Below, one piece after another: positions 1 to 8,567 of a stretch of DNA of 64,000 bases; the first letter of the stretch is position 1; each line of letters starts with the position of its first letter. This DNA comes from an uncultured Dorea sp. (GTDB lineage Bacteria > Bacillota > Clostridia > Lachnospirales > Lachnospiraceae): positions 55,567-119,566 of the forward strand of contig CAJTOH010000006.1 of assembly GCA_910577685.1 (NCBI GenBank). The letters run 5' to 3'. The notes under the pieces are model-generated. The model saw nothing but the letters and a program-made list of their open reading frames with translations, was not told the origin of the DNA and did not search any database. The translations under genes and the position numbers were made by a program.

Positions 1-1
1 C

Positions 2-850
2 CCGTTCCCGATCGGCGTGTCTACCGTAGGCCGCTGCGTGACGCCGGCGACTGCAAAAGAGATGTTCATCGCGAACACGACCGGAACCTCCAGTACGGAC
101 CGTATTGAGGGAATGATTAAGAACGCGATTTATGGAATTATTACCGCTAAGGCCTGCGGCGTCAAGAATCCGACTGTCGGAATCCTGAACGTAGACGGCG
201 CGCGCCAGACGGAGAAGGCGTTGAAGCAGCTTCAGGAGAAGGGATACGACATCGCATTTGCCGAGTCAGGAAGGGCAGACGGCGGATGTGTGATGAGAGG
301 AAACGATGTGCTTCAGGCGTCTCCGGACATCATGGTTACGGACTCCCTGACCGGAAATATTCTGGTGAAGATGCTGTCCTCCTTTAACACAGGCGGCAGC
401 TTTGAGGCCACCGGCTATGGCTATGGGCCGGGAATCGGAGAAGGCTATGAGCAGTTAGTCATGATTGTATCAAGAGCCAGCGGCGCTCCGGTAATTGCCA
501 ACGCGATACGCTATGCGGGACAGCTCGTAAGAGGCAAGGTATTCGAGGTTGCGAAGGCAGAATTTGCGGCTGCGAAGAAGGCAGGGCTTAAGGATATCTT
601 AGACGCGCTCAAGGCATCCCAGAAACCGGCAGGGGCTGCGGAAGAAGTGAAAGAGCCTCCGAAGGAGATCGTAACAGCCCAGATTGCGGGTATCGAGGTC
701 ATGGACTTAGAGGATGCCGTAAAGGCGCTGTGGAAGATTAACATCTACGCGGAGAGCGGAATGGGATGTACCGGACCGATCGTGCGCGTGTCCGACGCAA
801 ACCTTGCGAAGGCGGAGGAAGAGCTTAAGAAAGCCGGATATGTTAATTAA
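2..850 (+). CDS. grdD: Glycine/sarcosine/betaine reductase component C, alpha subunit (3' part)
   Basis: The frame is open from base 2, so the gene begins before the window; a GTG at 17 is internal. The residues seen (about 282) are the C-terminal three quarters of a family usually near 380 residues. The PlsX-like body is followed by the typical GrdD tail, with GMGCTGPIV near the C-terminus. GrdC and GrdD form protein C of the selenium-dependent reductase, which releases acetyl phosphate from the carboxymethyl-selenocysteine intermediate. That points to Stickland amino-acid or betaine fermentation in the cytoplasm. The other grd genes would lie upstream, outside the window. A strong terminator follows, so this is the last gene of its operon. 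Confidence 0.9.
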   Translation, partial: PFPIGVSTVGRCVTPATAKEMFIANTTGTSSTDRIEGMIKNAIYGIITAKACGVKNPTVGILNVDGARQTEKALKQLQEKGYDIAFAESGRADGGCVMRGNDVLQASPDIMVTDSLTGNILVKMLSSFNTGGSFEATGYGYGPGIGEGYEQLVMIVSRASGAPVIANAIRYAGQLVRGKVFEVAKAEFAAAKKAGLKDILDALKASQKPAGAAEEVKEPPKEIVTAQIAGIEVMDLEDAVKALWKINIYAESGMGCTGPIVRVSDANLAKAEEELKKAGYVN

Positions 851-878
851 ATATGAAATACCGAAAGGTTTCTTTGGG

Positions 879-914
879 AAAGTGGCATCTTGTTTCGGGA
901 TGCCACTTTCTTTT
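879..914 (+). terminator. Rho-independent terminator of the grd operon
   Basis: An 11-bp perfect stem (AAAGTGGCATC / GATGCCACTTT) with a 9-base loop is followed by CTTTT. It lies 29 bases after the grdD stop. Confidence 0.85.
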
Positions 915-959
915 GGGTCAGTCAGGTCCTATAATGAAACTGTGAGGTGTTAATAGTTT

Positions 960-1907
960 ATGGAAACGGTTTTAAAAGTAAGGGTTCCGGGTATTCTTAT
1001 GCCTTGGAAAGAAATGATGAGGGGATGTCTGGTCGTCGTACTGCTCGGCATCCTGTGTTTTTGCGTGTGGAATGATTCCGTGATGTATGAAGTCCGTCAG
1101 CCCGATGCGTTACAGTACGCCCTTGGGCAAGGGAAAGGGTGCGAAGCGGCGGAGCCGGTATCGGTATGCCGCGAGGGACACGCTCATGCCATGGCGGCTT
1201 GGAAAGAGGCAGATTTATCCGGGTTCTGCGTAACTTTGAAGCTGTCGGCCGCAGACATGAGAAAAGAGCTGTCGGGATTTGAAACCGGATTAAGCGCGGC
1301 GGTAAGGAATGTTCCGGTGGGAAACAATTTGGAGACGGAACCATTCCGGATAGCGGCAGAACCAGAGTATATATGGCCTGAAATCAGTTGGGGATTAGAG
1401 GATGTTACAGATGTGCCGTCCGTGCCGCCTTCTGTTTTGGAGGACAGTCCAACAGACATGGAATGGATAGAGCCTGTGGTTCCCGATGATACTCCGGTTA
1501 TGGATACGCCGGATATAACGGAAGAAAAGGTGTTTCCTGAAATGCCGGCGATTTCAGAAGAACCGGCGCTTCCTGAGGAAATTGCCGGATTCCTTCTGGA
1601 TGGCGAAGGATACATTACAGGATATACGGAGTATGCCGTGGTGAGGGATGATTTGCTGGTTATCCCGGAAAATGAAAACTGCGTCGGAATCAGAAGCGGC
1701 GCGTTGGACGGGTTTAGCGAAAGCGTCATGGAAGTCTATCTTCCAGCGAATATCAGCGATCTTGAACTGGGCGTCTTTGATGTGTTCCCGAATCTGATGT
1801 TTGTGGAAGTGTCAGGGGACAACCCGTACTATTACAGTTTGGATGGGATTCTGTACTCCGTATCCGGAGAAGAAATTTGCTGTCCGGCAGGAAGAATAAT
1901 TGAATAA
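960..1907 (+). CDS. Membrane-anchored protein with C-terminal BspA-type leucine-rich repeat
   Basis: 315 residues. A hydrophobic segment at about residues 22-40 (CLVVVLLGILCFCVW) follows a basic N-terminus, giving a signal peptide or type II anchor. Residues about 120-210 are rich in Pro, Glu and Asp and look like an extended extracellular spacer. The last 90 residues resemble one BspA/TpLRR repeat unit, with the NPYYYSLDGILYS motif and an ICCPAG ending. Such repeats are known in surface or secreted binding proteins, but here there is only about one repeat, so it may be a truncated or minimal member. A second in-frame ATG at 999 is possible but lacks a ribosome site. It stands alone between two terminators. 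Function unknown. Confidence 0.65.
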   Translation: METVLKVRVPGILMPWKEMMRGCLVVVLLGILCFCVWNDSVMYEVRQPDALQYALGQGKGCEAAEPVSVCREGHAHAMAAWKEADLSGFCVTLKLSAADMRKELSGFETGLSAAVRNVPVGNNLETEPFRIAAEPEYIWPEISWGLEDVTDVPSVPPSVLEDSPTDMEWIEPVVPDDTPVMDTPDITEEKVFPEMPAISEEPALPEEIAGFLLDGEGYITGYTEYAVVRDDLLVIPENENCVGIRSGALDGFSESVMEVYLPANISDLELGVFDVFPNLMFVEVSGDNPYYYSLDGILYSVSGEEICCPAGRIIE

Positions 1908-1922
1908 AAGTGTAAAACGGAA

Positions 1923-2000
1923 GGGATGATTTCTCTGCCGCGGCAATATACTAATCTGTAGGATTGCTCAGGGGCAGGAAATCATCCCTGACTTATTTTT
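1923..2000 (+). terminator. Long-stem terminator
   Basis: GGGATGATTTC(T)CTGCC at 1923-1939 pairs with GGCAGGAAATCATCCC at 1973-1988 around a 33-base loop. TGACTTATTTTT follows. It ends the LRR gene. Confidence 0.7.
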
Positions 2001-2086
2001 GGATGCGGACGCGAGGGCAGCAAATGGAAAGTTAGGTAAATAATCCTCTCTGTTTTATAGTTCCTTTCTATATATAACAGAATTTC

Positions 2087-2116
2087 CTGTCATTTTTGGA
2101 GGCCAAGTGCTATAAT
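2087..2116 (+). promoter_or_regulatory. Sigma-A type promoter for the GNAT-ThrE operon
   Basis: TATAAT at 2111-2116 with CTGTCA at 2087-2092 and an 18-base spacer. The -10 lies downstream of the farthest possible start (2096), which rules that start out and supports translation from 2147. Confidence 0.55.
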
Positions 2117-2146
2117 GAGAAAAGATTTTTCAGGGGAGGCGTTGGC

Positions 2147-3379
2147 ATGAAGATTCAGCAGATCAGAAAAGACAAAGAAGAATACATGGAGATGCTTCTC
2201 ATGGCAGAGCCGCAGAGGGACGTAATCGAAAGCTATCTTGACAAGGGGGAAATGTTTGTCCTTGTCAATGGCGGGGACGTCTGTGCCGTCTGCGTGATAG
2301 AGCTTTTGAAGAACCGTAAATGCGAGCTTAGAAATATCGCTACCCGGGTTGAGGAACGGGGGAAGGGATATGCGAAATCTTTAATCTGCCATGTCTGCGA
2401 ACATTACGGCAATCAATGCGACACCATGTATGCAGGTACGGGAAACAGCAGAAAGACGCTGGAATTTTTGGGGAAATGCGGGTTTGTCAATTCCCACATC
2501 GCAGCGAACTATTATGCGGAGCATTACCGGGAACCTGTCTACGAAGGCGAAGTGAAGCTGACCGATAAGATTTACCTGAAAAAGCAGTTGGATTCGGAGG
2601 TCAATGTGAAGAAGGTGGTGGATCTTGCGCTGGAGGCGGGAAGAATCCTGCTGAAAAACGGGGCGGAAATCTTCCGGGTGGACGAGACGATGATCCGTAT
2701 CTGCCAGCGTTTCCATGTAGAATATGTAGATACCTTCATCCTAAGCCATGCAATTTTTATCAGCGCGGAGAATGGCATGGAGGAGACCTATACAAAAGTG
2801 AAGCAGGTGCCGCTGTCGTCCGCCCATCTTGGAATCGTCGCGGAAGTGAACGAATTGTCAAGAGAGATTTCGGAAGGGCTTGTCAGTATTGAGGAAGCAG
2901 CCAGGCGGCTGAAAGCGATAGACAGGATACCGGAGAAGAAGGGATATTTTCAGGTGCTTGCCGCGGGGGCTGCAAGCGGCTGTTACGGGTATCTCCTTGG
3001 GGCGTCGGAAACGGAAAGTATAGCGGCGTTTTTTATCGGATGTATCCTGTACGTATGGGTGCTTGCCGCAAAGAGGCAGAATTTGTCGAAGATGATTGTG
3101 AATATCGTGGGCGGCGTGCTTATCACGGCTCTGGCAATCGCGGCGTGCCACCTTCCAGTTCCGGGAAACGTGCAGTTTGGCGGGATGATTATCGGTTCCA
3201 TCATGCCGCTGGTACCTGGGCTTGCGTTCGTCAATGCAATCCGGGATATCGCCGACAGCGATTTCCTGTCCGGGACTGTGCGGATGATCGACGCGCTTCT
3301 GGTATTCGTCTATATTGCCGTGGGCGTAGGCGTCACACTTAGCGTATATAATCGGATGGGAGGAGGGTTCATGCTGTGA
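2147..3379 (+). CDS. GNAT acetyltransferase fused to ThrE-family threonine/serine exporter subunit
   Basis: 410 residues from the ATG at 2147, preceded by AGGGGAGG. Residues 1 to about 150 form a GNAT N-acetyltransferase: the acetyl-CoA loop reads RGKGYAKSL and the C-terminal strand has LEFLGKCGFVNS. Residues about 160 to 410 form the DUF1212/ThrE domain: a soluble N-terminal part (VVDLALEAGRILLKNGAEIFRVDET) followed by about five membrane helices ending VFVYIAVGVGVTLSVYNRM. ThrE proteins export threonine and serine; in two-subunit systems this is the larger half, and the smaller half is the next gene, overlapping by 4 bases. The acetyltransferase at the N-terminus is unusual; its substrate is unknown, an amino acid or amine being plausible by inference. 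Confidence 0.85.
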   Translation: MKIQQIRKDKEEYMEMLLMAEPQRDVIESYLDKGEMFVLVNGGDVCAVCVIELLKNRKCELRNIATRVEERGKGYAKSLICHVCEHYGNQCDTMYAGTGNSRKTLEFLGKCGFVNSHIAANYYAEHYREPVYEGEVKLTDKIYLKKQLDSEVNVKKVVDLALEAGRILLKNGAEIFRVDETMIRICQRFHVEYVDTFILSHAIFISAENGMEETYTKVKQVPLSSAHLGIVAEVNELSREISEGLVSIEEAARRLKAIDRIPEKKGYFQVLAAGAASGCYGYLLGASETESIAAFFIGCILYVWVLAAKRQNLSKMIVNIVGGVLITALAIAACHLPVPGNVQFGGMIIGSIMPLVPGLAFVNAIRDIADSDFLSGTVRMIDALLVFVYIAVGVGVTLSVYNRMGGGFML

Positions 3380-3891
3380 TACACGGGTTCATGATGCATA
3401 TGGTATGCCCGTTTTTGGGGACGATGGGGTATGCCGTGCTGTTCAACGTCCCCAGACGTTTTTATCTTAGCTGCGGGTTTACCGGTATGGCGGGATGGAG
3501 CGTGTATCATATTATCGTCAGCCATACATTTTCTGCGGCATTTGCATCTTTTCTGGGGACGATGTCCGTGGTATTTTTGTCCCGGGTGCTGAGCATCCGG
3601 AAGAAGTGCCCGATCACGGTCTTTTTGGTTGCCGGTATCCTGCCGCTGGTGCCTGGGGCGGGGATTTACCATACCGTGTACTATCTGGTGACCAACCAGC
3701 TTGCAGAGGCGTCCCTGCGGGGGATGGAGTCTATCAAGGTTGCATTTGCCATTGTCCTTGGGATTGTATTTATGCTGGCTGTCCCGGGGAAATTATTTCA
3801 GGCGGCGTCTAACTTCCGGCATCAGGTGCCGGAGGGAGGCAGGAAGAAGAAGGGAATCTTTGAACAGGCTGTCCGTGGGCGTTTCAGATGA
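3376..3891 (+). CDS. Threonine/serine exporter small subunit (ThrE_2/YjjB-like)
   Basis: 171 residues. A GTG start at 3376 overlaps the TGA of the preceding gene, with AGGAGG at 3361-3366, so the two are translationally coupled. Four or five hydrophobic helices cover residues 10-145; the loop LVAGILPLVPGAGIYHTVYY is the conserved ThrE_2 signature. The C-terminal 25 residues are basic and cytoplasmic. In the YjjP/YjjB arrangement both halves make one exporter in the membrane. An ATG at 3391 is an alternative start but would break the coupling. Confidence 0.85.
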   Translation: MIHGFMMHMVCPFLGTMGYAVLFNVPRRFYLSCGFTGMAGWSVYHIIVSHTFSAAFASFLGTMSVVFLSRVLSIRKKCPITVFLVAGILPLVPGAGIYHTVYYLVTNQLAEASLRGMESIKVAFAIVLGIVFMLAVPGKLFQAASNFRHQVPEGGRKKKGIFEQAVRGRFR

Positions 3892-3910
3892 ATCGAAATG
3901 TCAGAAAAGG

Positions 3911-3939
3911 TTGATAGATGTCCTAAGGTTTGGTACAAT
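3911..3939 (+). promoter_or_regulatory. Sigma-A promoter, extended -10
   Basis: TTGATA at 3911-3916, a 17-base spacer, then TACAAT at 3934-3939 preceded by TGG. It drives the Sir2-like gene. Confidence 0.75.
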
Positions 3940-4002
3940 GTAAGTAAATAAATGCAATACACAGCTACGGGAACCGTTTTAGCTATAAAGGAAGGTGAGC
4001 TT

Positions 4003-4740
4003 ATGTCAGAGGGTAATTTGTTGAAGATATTAAAGGAAAGCCGTTATACTACGGTTTTGAGCGGGTTCGGTATGCTTCTTGAGAGCGGCTATCCGTCAAT
4101 CCGGGATGGCGATGTGTCCTACGATATAGAGCAGAAATACGGATACTCCATGGAGGAGATGTTTTCGAGTGCATTTTATTCGACACGCAAGGAACAGTTC
4201 TATTCGTTCTACCGCAACGAGATACTCAGCCAGCTTACAACGCCTCCGGGGAAGGGATTTGTGGAGATGGCGGAGCTTGAGCGCAGAAGGATGTTCCACT
4301 GCATCATTACCAGGAGGATATACGGGCTGCCCCAACGGGCGGGGTGTAAGAATGTCATAGACCTTCATGGGAATGTGTACAATAATTTTTGCCCTCATTG
4401 CGGAAAGAATTATCCTATGGAATATGTCCGGGATTCGTCCAGAGTGCCTCTCTGTGAAGACTGTAAGACTCCGGTAAGACCGAAGGTGTGCCTGTTCGGC
4501 GAGATGGTAGATAACGGCGTGATCACCAGAGCGGCTGAGGAGATTAGGAAGGCGGACGTATTATTGGTGTTGGGATCACATCTAAACTCTTATCTGTGTA
4601 ATCAACTGATTAATTATTATGAGGGAGATCAGTTGATTTTGGTAAATGAGACGCCGCATTATGCAGAGAGGCTGGCGGATATTATCATTCATGAGAGAGT
4701 GGACGATCTGCTGGAAAGGCTGCGGAAAGAGCTGGGGTAG
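4003..4740 (+). CDS. Degenerate Sir2-like protein
   Basis: 245 residues from the ATG at 4003 (AAGGAAGGTGAG upstream). The Sir2 fold is recognisable in order: a glycine-rich first loop, a zinc ribbon with CPHC and CEDC (residues about 132-151), RPKVCLFGE, and the late nucleotide loop VLLVLGSHLNS. The HG of the catalytic histidine motif is present (DLHGNV). Key cofactor positions are altered: the usual GAGxSxxSGIPDFR loop reads SGFGMLLESGYPSIR, and the usual TQNIDGLH reads TRRIYGLP, losing the Asn and Asp that contact NAD. A standard deacetylase is therefore unlikely; it may bind a different ligand or be a structural relic. Monocistronic from its own promoter. Confidence 0.75.
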   Translation: MSEGNLLKILKESRYTTVLSGFGMLLESGYPSIRDGDVSYDIEQKYGYSMEEMFSSAFYSTRKEQFYSFYRNEILSQLTTPPGKGFVEMAELERRRMFHCIITRRIYGLPQRAGCKNVIDLHGNVYNNFCPHCGKNYPMEYVRDSSRVPLCEDCKTPVRPKVCLFGEMVDNGVITRAAEEIRKADVLLVLGSHLNSYLCNQLINYYEGDQLILVNETPHYAERLADIIIHERVDDLLERLRKELG

Positions 4741-4758
4741 CCTAAGTCTTTCCTTTTT

Positions 4759-4785
4759 GGGCATGCCGTTATATCAGGCATGCCC
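4759..4785 (+). other. Inverted repeat between sir2-like gene and gltX
   Basis: Perfect 9-bp stem GGGCATGCC / GGCATGCCC with a 9-base loop, but no T-run on either strand. It could be a weak terminator or an mRNA stability hairpin. Confidence 0.4.
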
Positions 4786-4814
4786 GACAAAAAGATATTT
4801 GAAGGAGAATAGAA

Positions 4815-6287
4815 ATGAACAAAGTTAGAACAAGATTTGCGCCAAGCCCTACGGGGAGGATGCATGTGGGGAACTTAAGAACCGCGCTGTATGCGTATCT
4901 GATTGCAAAACATGAGGACGGGGACTTTATGCTTCGTATTGAGGACACGGATCAGGAACGCTTTGTGGAGGGAGCGCTGGATATTATTTATCATACCCTT
5001 GCGGAGACGGGGCTTGTACATGACGAAGGCCCGGATAAGGACGGCGGAGTTGGCCCTTATGTGCAGAGCGAGCGGAATTCTTCCGGACTGTATCTAAAAT
5101 ATGCGAAACAGCTCATTGAGCAGGGGAATGCCTATTACTGCTTTTGTGACAAGGAGAGGCTCGAGTCCTTAAGGAGCAGTGTGTCGGGGGAGGGCGGAAC
5201 CGAGATTGTCGTCTACGACAAGCATTGTTTGAGTCTTAGCAGGGAGGAAGTCGAAGAGAATCTTAAGGCGGGTAAGCCTTATGTAATTCGTTTTAATATG
5301 CCCACAGAAGGGACGACGACATTCGCGGATGATATATACGGGGAGATTACGGTACCCAACGGGGAACTGGAGGATCTGATTCTGATCAAATCCGACGGGT
5401 ATCCGACCTATAATTTTGCCAATGTGGTTGACGATCATCTGATGGGGATTACCCATGTTGTGCGGGGCAATGAGTATTTGTCTTCGGCCCCTAAATATAA
5501 CAAGATCTATGAGGCGTTTGGGTGGGACGTCCCCACCTATGTACACTGTCCGCTGATCACTGATGAGAACCACAAGAAATTAAGTAAACGGTGCGGCCAT
5601 TCTTCGTACGAGGACCTGATTGATCAGGGATTTATTACGGAGGCCGTGGTCAATTATGTGGCGCTGCTTGGATGGTGTCCGGCGGGCAATCAGGAGATTT
5701 TTTCACTGGAGGAGCTGGTGAAGGAGTTCGATTACCGCCATATGAGCAAGTCTCCGGCAGTCTTTGACATTGTAAAGCTTAAGTGGATGAACGGCGAATA
5801 TTTTAAGGCCATGGATGAAGAGAGGTTCTATGAGATGGCCAAGCCCTATATCCGCGAGGCGGTGTCAAAGGACTATGACATCCGGAAGATCGCCGCGCTT
5901 GTCAGAACCAGGATCGAGGTATTTCCGGATATCCGGGAGCAGATTGACTTCTTTGAAGAACTGCCTGAATACGATACGTCTATGTACTGCCACAAGAAGA
6001 TGAAGACCAATGAAGAGAAGTCTCTTACTGTGCTGAGGGAAGCGCTGCCTCTCCTTGAGGCGCAGGAGGATTTCAGCAACGACGCGTTATTCAATGTGCT
6101 GAAGGCTTATGTAGACGAGAAGGGTTACAAGACCGGATTCGTGATGTGGCCTATTCGTACCGCCGTATCCGGGAAACAGAATACCCCGGGGGGTGCGACG
6201 GAGATTATGGAGATCATCGGAAAAGAAGAATCGCTTAAGAGAATCCGAAAAGGGATTGAATTGTTAAGCAGACAGGGGAATCTATGA
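4815..6287 (+). CDS. gltX: Glutamyl-tRNA synthetase
   Basis: 490 residues, normal family length. Class I signature near the N-terminus (RFAPSPTGRMHVGNLRTAL, the HIGH box being HVGN) and the second signature KLSKR at about residue 255. GluRS charges tRNA-Glu with glutamate; in bacteria without GlnRS it also mischarges tRNA-Gln, later corrected by GatCAB. The C-terminal anticodon-binding helices are complete (GGATEIMEIIGKEESLKRI). AAGGAG lies 6 bases before the ATG. The last 4 bases overlap the helicase gene, indicating a two-gene operon. Confidence 0.95.
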   Translation: MNKVRTRFAPSPTGRMHVGNLRTALYAYLIAKHEDGDFMLRIEDTDQERFVEGALDIIYHTLAETGLVHDEGPDKDGGVGPYVQSERNSSGLYLKYAKQLIEQGNAYYCFCDKERLESLRSSVSGEGGTEIVVYDKHCLSLSREEVEENLKAGKPYVIRFNMPTEGTTTFADDIYGEITVPNGELEDLILIKSDGYPTYNFANVVDDHLMGITHVVRGNEYLSSAPKYNKIYEAFGWDVPTYVHCPLITDENHKKLSKRCGHSSYEDLIDQGFITEAVVNYVALLGWCPAGNQEIFSLEELVKEFDYRHMSKSPAVFDIVKLKWMNGEYFKAMDEERFYEMAKPYIREAVSKDYDIRKIAALVRTRIEVFPDIREQIDFFEELPEYDTSMYCHKKMKTNEEKSLTVLREALPLLEAQEDFSNDALFNVLKAYVDEKGYKTGFVMWPIRTAVSGKQNTPGGATEIMEIIGKEESLKRIRKGIELLSRQGNL

Positions 6288-8131
6288 GTTTAAATCATGC
6301 TCAGAGTACGGCGGTTGCCCATAAGGACGGGCCATGTATGGTTCTCGCCGGTCCCGGTTCCGGGAAAACACTTACCATTGCAAAGAGAATTGAATATCTG
6401 ATTATAAAGTATAAGGTAAGGCCAGAAGAGATTCTGGTCATTACCTTTACGAAGTATGCGGCAAATGAGATGAAAGAGCGTTTCAGGAAGGTCATGGGAA
6501 GATCCGGAATTCCTGTGACCTTCGGGACGTTCCATGGGATTTATTATGGTATTCTAAAATGGGCGTATCGGCTGAATTCGGGCAACTTGCTGTCGGATGA
6601 GGAGAAATATGCTTTGCTTCGGCAGCTTACGGCGCATCTTGGATGGGAGGCTGCGGGAGAGTGTGCGGATGAGAAGGACGCCCTGAAAGAGCTGGCGGCA
6701 GAGGTGGGAAATATAAAGAACGACTGCCGCGATATCGAAGCCTATGAGTCGAAGCGTTACGGCGCGCGGCGTTTTCGGGAACTTTACCGGCTCTATGAAA
6801 GTGAGAAGAAGAAACTTAGGAAGATTGATTTTGAGGATATGTTGATCATGTGCCGGGAATTATTTCTGAAAAGACCGGACATCCTAAAGAAGTGGCAGGA
6901 GAAGTTTCGGTATATTTTGGTGGATGAATTTCAGGATGTGAACCAGGCGCAGTATGACGTGGTTCGTATGCTTGCCGCCCCTTTAGACAACCTGTTCGTG
7001 GTCGGAGACGACGACCAGTCGATCTATGGGTTCCGGGGTGCGAAGCCGGGGATTATGCTGGAGTTTATGAAGGATTATCCGCAGGCGAAGCGTGTCCTGC
7101 TGGATATTAATTATCGTTCTACGGTCCACATTGTAAATGGGGCGCTGCGGGTTATTGCTCATAACGAGGAGCGGTATGACAAGAAGATCGAAGCTAAGAA
7201 GGGAAAAGGCGGGACCATCCACGTTCAGGAGTTAAGAGATCCTGCGGCAGAAGGGGAGTATGTTCTTGAGACGATTAGGGAATATAAAGAGAAGGGAATC
7301 CCGTATGGGGAAATGGCCGTACTCTATCGGACAAGCCTTGACGCAAGAGCCTTGACACAGTCGTTTGCAAAAGGGGATATTCCCTTTGTTATGAAGGAAA
7401 AAATCAGCAGCCTTTATGACCATTTTATTGGGACGGACCTGATGAGTTACCTCCATTTGTCTCAAGGAGGATTTGAACGCAGACATCTGCTTCGGATTGC
7501 GAACAGGCCGAAACGTTATCTTGGCCGGGACAGTATGGAGGGATGTGTGAGTTTTGAATCCCTGCGGAATTTCTACTGTGATAAGGCGTGGATGATGGAC
7601 CGGATTGACCAGTTAGAGTGGGATCTTAAGATGATTAAGGGTAAGACGCCCTATGCGGCCATCCAGTATATCCGGAAAGGAATGGGGTATGATGATTTCC
7701 TGCGGGAGTATGCCGACGGCCATAAGGTTTCGTTAGAGGAGCTTACGGAGACTGCAGACGAGATTTTGCAGAGTGCGAAGGAATTCCGGACGGCGCAGGA
7801 GTGGTTTGATCATATAGAACGTTATAAAACGGTCCTGACTGAACAGAAGGCGAAGGAATGGAGCCGCACGAAGGAGGATAATGGGGTTGCGCTTATGACG
7901 ATGCACGGGGCGAAGGGGCTTGAGTATGAGTTGGTATTTATCATCGGGGGAAATGAAGGGAGCGTTCCCTACCGAAAAGCGAAGCTTAAAGAAGAGATCG
8001 AAGAAGAACGTCGGATGTTCTATGTTGCGATGACTAGGGCAAAGAGCAGGCTGATCATCAGTTACGTGAAAGAAAAAAACGGAAAAGATCTCAGTCCTTC
8101 CCGTTTTATTGAAGAGTTACTCTTCATCTAG
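6284..8131 (+). CDS. UvrD/PcrA-type superfamily 1 ATP-dependent DNA helicase
   Basis: 615 residues, shorter than PcrA (about 730) and typical of the UvrD-like paralogue in Lachnospiraceae. Motifs in order: Walker A AGPGSGKT (residues 22-29), TFTKYAANEMKER (Ia), VDEFQDVNQAQ (II), VGDDDQSIYGFRGA (III), YRSTVHIV (IV), MTMHGAKGLEYELVFIIG (V) and RRMFYVAMTRAKSRL (VI). It is a 3'-5' DNA translocase, expected in repair or in removing blocks to replication. ATGA overlap with gltX gives coupling. Its 3' end overlaps the convergent DUF1292 gene by 15 bases. Confidence 0.9.
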   Translation: MSLNHAQSTAVAHKDGPCMVLAGPGSGKTLTIAKRIEYLIIKYKVRPEEILVITFTKYAANEMKERFRKVMGRSGIPVTFGTFHGIYYGILKWAYRLNSGNLLSDEEKYALLRQLTAHLGWEAAGECADEKDALKELAAEVGNIKNDCRDIEAYESKRYGARRFRELYRLYESEKKKLRKIDFEDMLIMCRELFLKRPDILKKWQEKFRYILVDEFQDVNQAQYDVVRMLAAPLDNLFVVGDDDQSIYGFRGAKPGIMLEFMKDYPQAKRVLLDINYRSTVHIVNGALRVIAHNEERYDKKIEAKKGKGGTIHVQELRDPAAEGEYVLETIREYKEKGIPYGEMAVLYRTSLDARALTQSFAKGDIPFVMKEKISSLYDHFIGTDLMSYLHLSQGGFERRHLLRIANRPKRYLGRDSMEGCVSFESLRNFYCDKAWMMDRIDQLEWDLKMIKGKTPYAAIQYIRKGMGYDDFLREYADGHKVSLEELTETADEILQSAKEFRTAQEWFDHIERYKTVLTEQKAKEWSRTKEDNGVALMTMHGAKGLEYELVFIIGGNEGSVPYRKAKLKEEIEEERRMFYVAMTRAKSRLIISYVKEKNGKDLSPSRFIEELLFI

Positions 8132-8404
8132 TTCCTCGAATTCCTGTGTGTCCATCCACTCGTCAAACGCATCCGCGGCAATCTCATATTCTTCGTCATC
8201 CTCAATATTCTCAAGCTCAGGCTCGCCTTCGGGCGTCTCGACATAGCGATAGAGGTAGACGTCGCCTTCTTCTGTGTTCCCCTCCTCATCCATGGGGAGT
8301 AATGCTATGTATTCCCTGTCGGCGGCTTCGAACAGGGTAAGGATTGCGCATTTTACGACTTCGTCATTGTCAAGCGTCAGTTCAACTGTCATATATTCGT
8401 CCAT
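8117..8404 (-). CDS. DUF1292 family small acidic protein
   Basis: 95 residues, strongly acidic, with the DUF1292 pattern: VELTLDNDEVVKCAILTLFEA followed by YIALLPMDEEG and YLYRYVETP. Homologues occur across Firmicutes, often near the Holliday-junction resolvase gene; their function is unknown. AAAGGAGA lies 8 bases before the ATG, with a good minus-strand promoter behind. Convergent with the helicase gene, overlapping its last 15 bases, with no terminator in between. Confidence 0.85.
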   Translation of the reverse strand: MDEYMTVELTLDNDEVVKCAILTLFEAADREYIALLPMDEEGNTEEGDVYLYRYVETPEGEPELENIEDDEEYEIAADAFDEWMDTQEFEELDEE

Positions 8405-8436
8405 AGTTTCCGTCTCCTTTGTTTTTAGATATCTTT

Positions 8437-8465
8437 ACTGTACCAAAGGAAGGGGCAAAATGCAA
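8437..8465 (-). promoter_or_regulatory. Sigma-A promoter for the DUF1292 gene
   Basis: Read on the minus strand: TTGCAT at 8465-8460, a 17-base spacer, TACAGT at 8442-8437. Confidence 0.65.
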
Positions 8466-8485
8466 GAAGGTTTTGAAAGTTACTA

Positions 8486-8514
8486 TTCACAGCCACATAA
8501 AAATGTTGTAGAAT
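8486..8514 (+). promoter_or_regulatory. Probable promoter for the sugar-binding lipoprotein
   Basis: TTCACA at 8486-8491, a 17-base spacer, TAGAAT at 8509-8514. Divergent from the DUF1292 promoter. Confidence 0.5.
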
Positions 8515-8567
8515 AGTAGGAGGATGTGGGAAAAAGTTTGTTTATTAACATTAGGAGGAAGACGATT

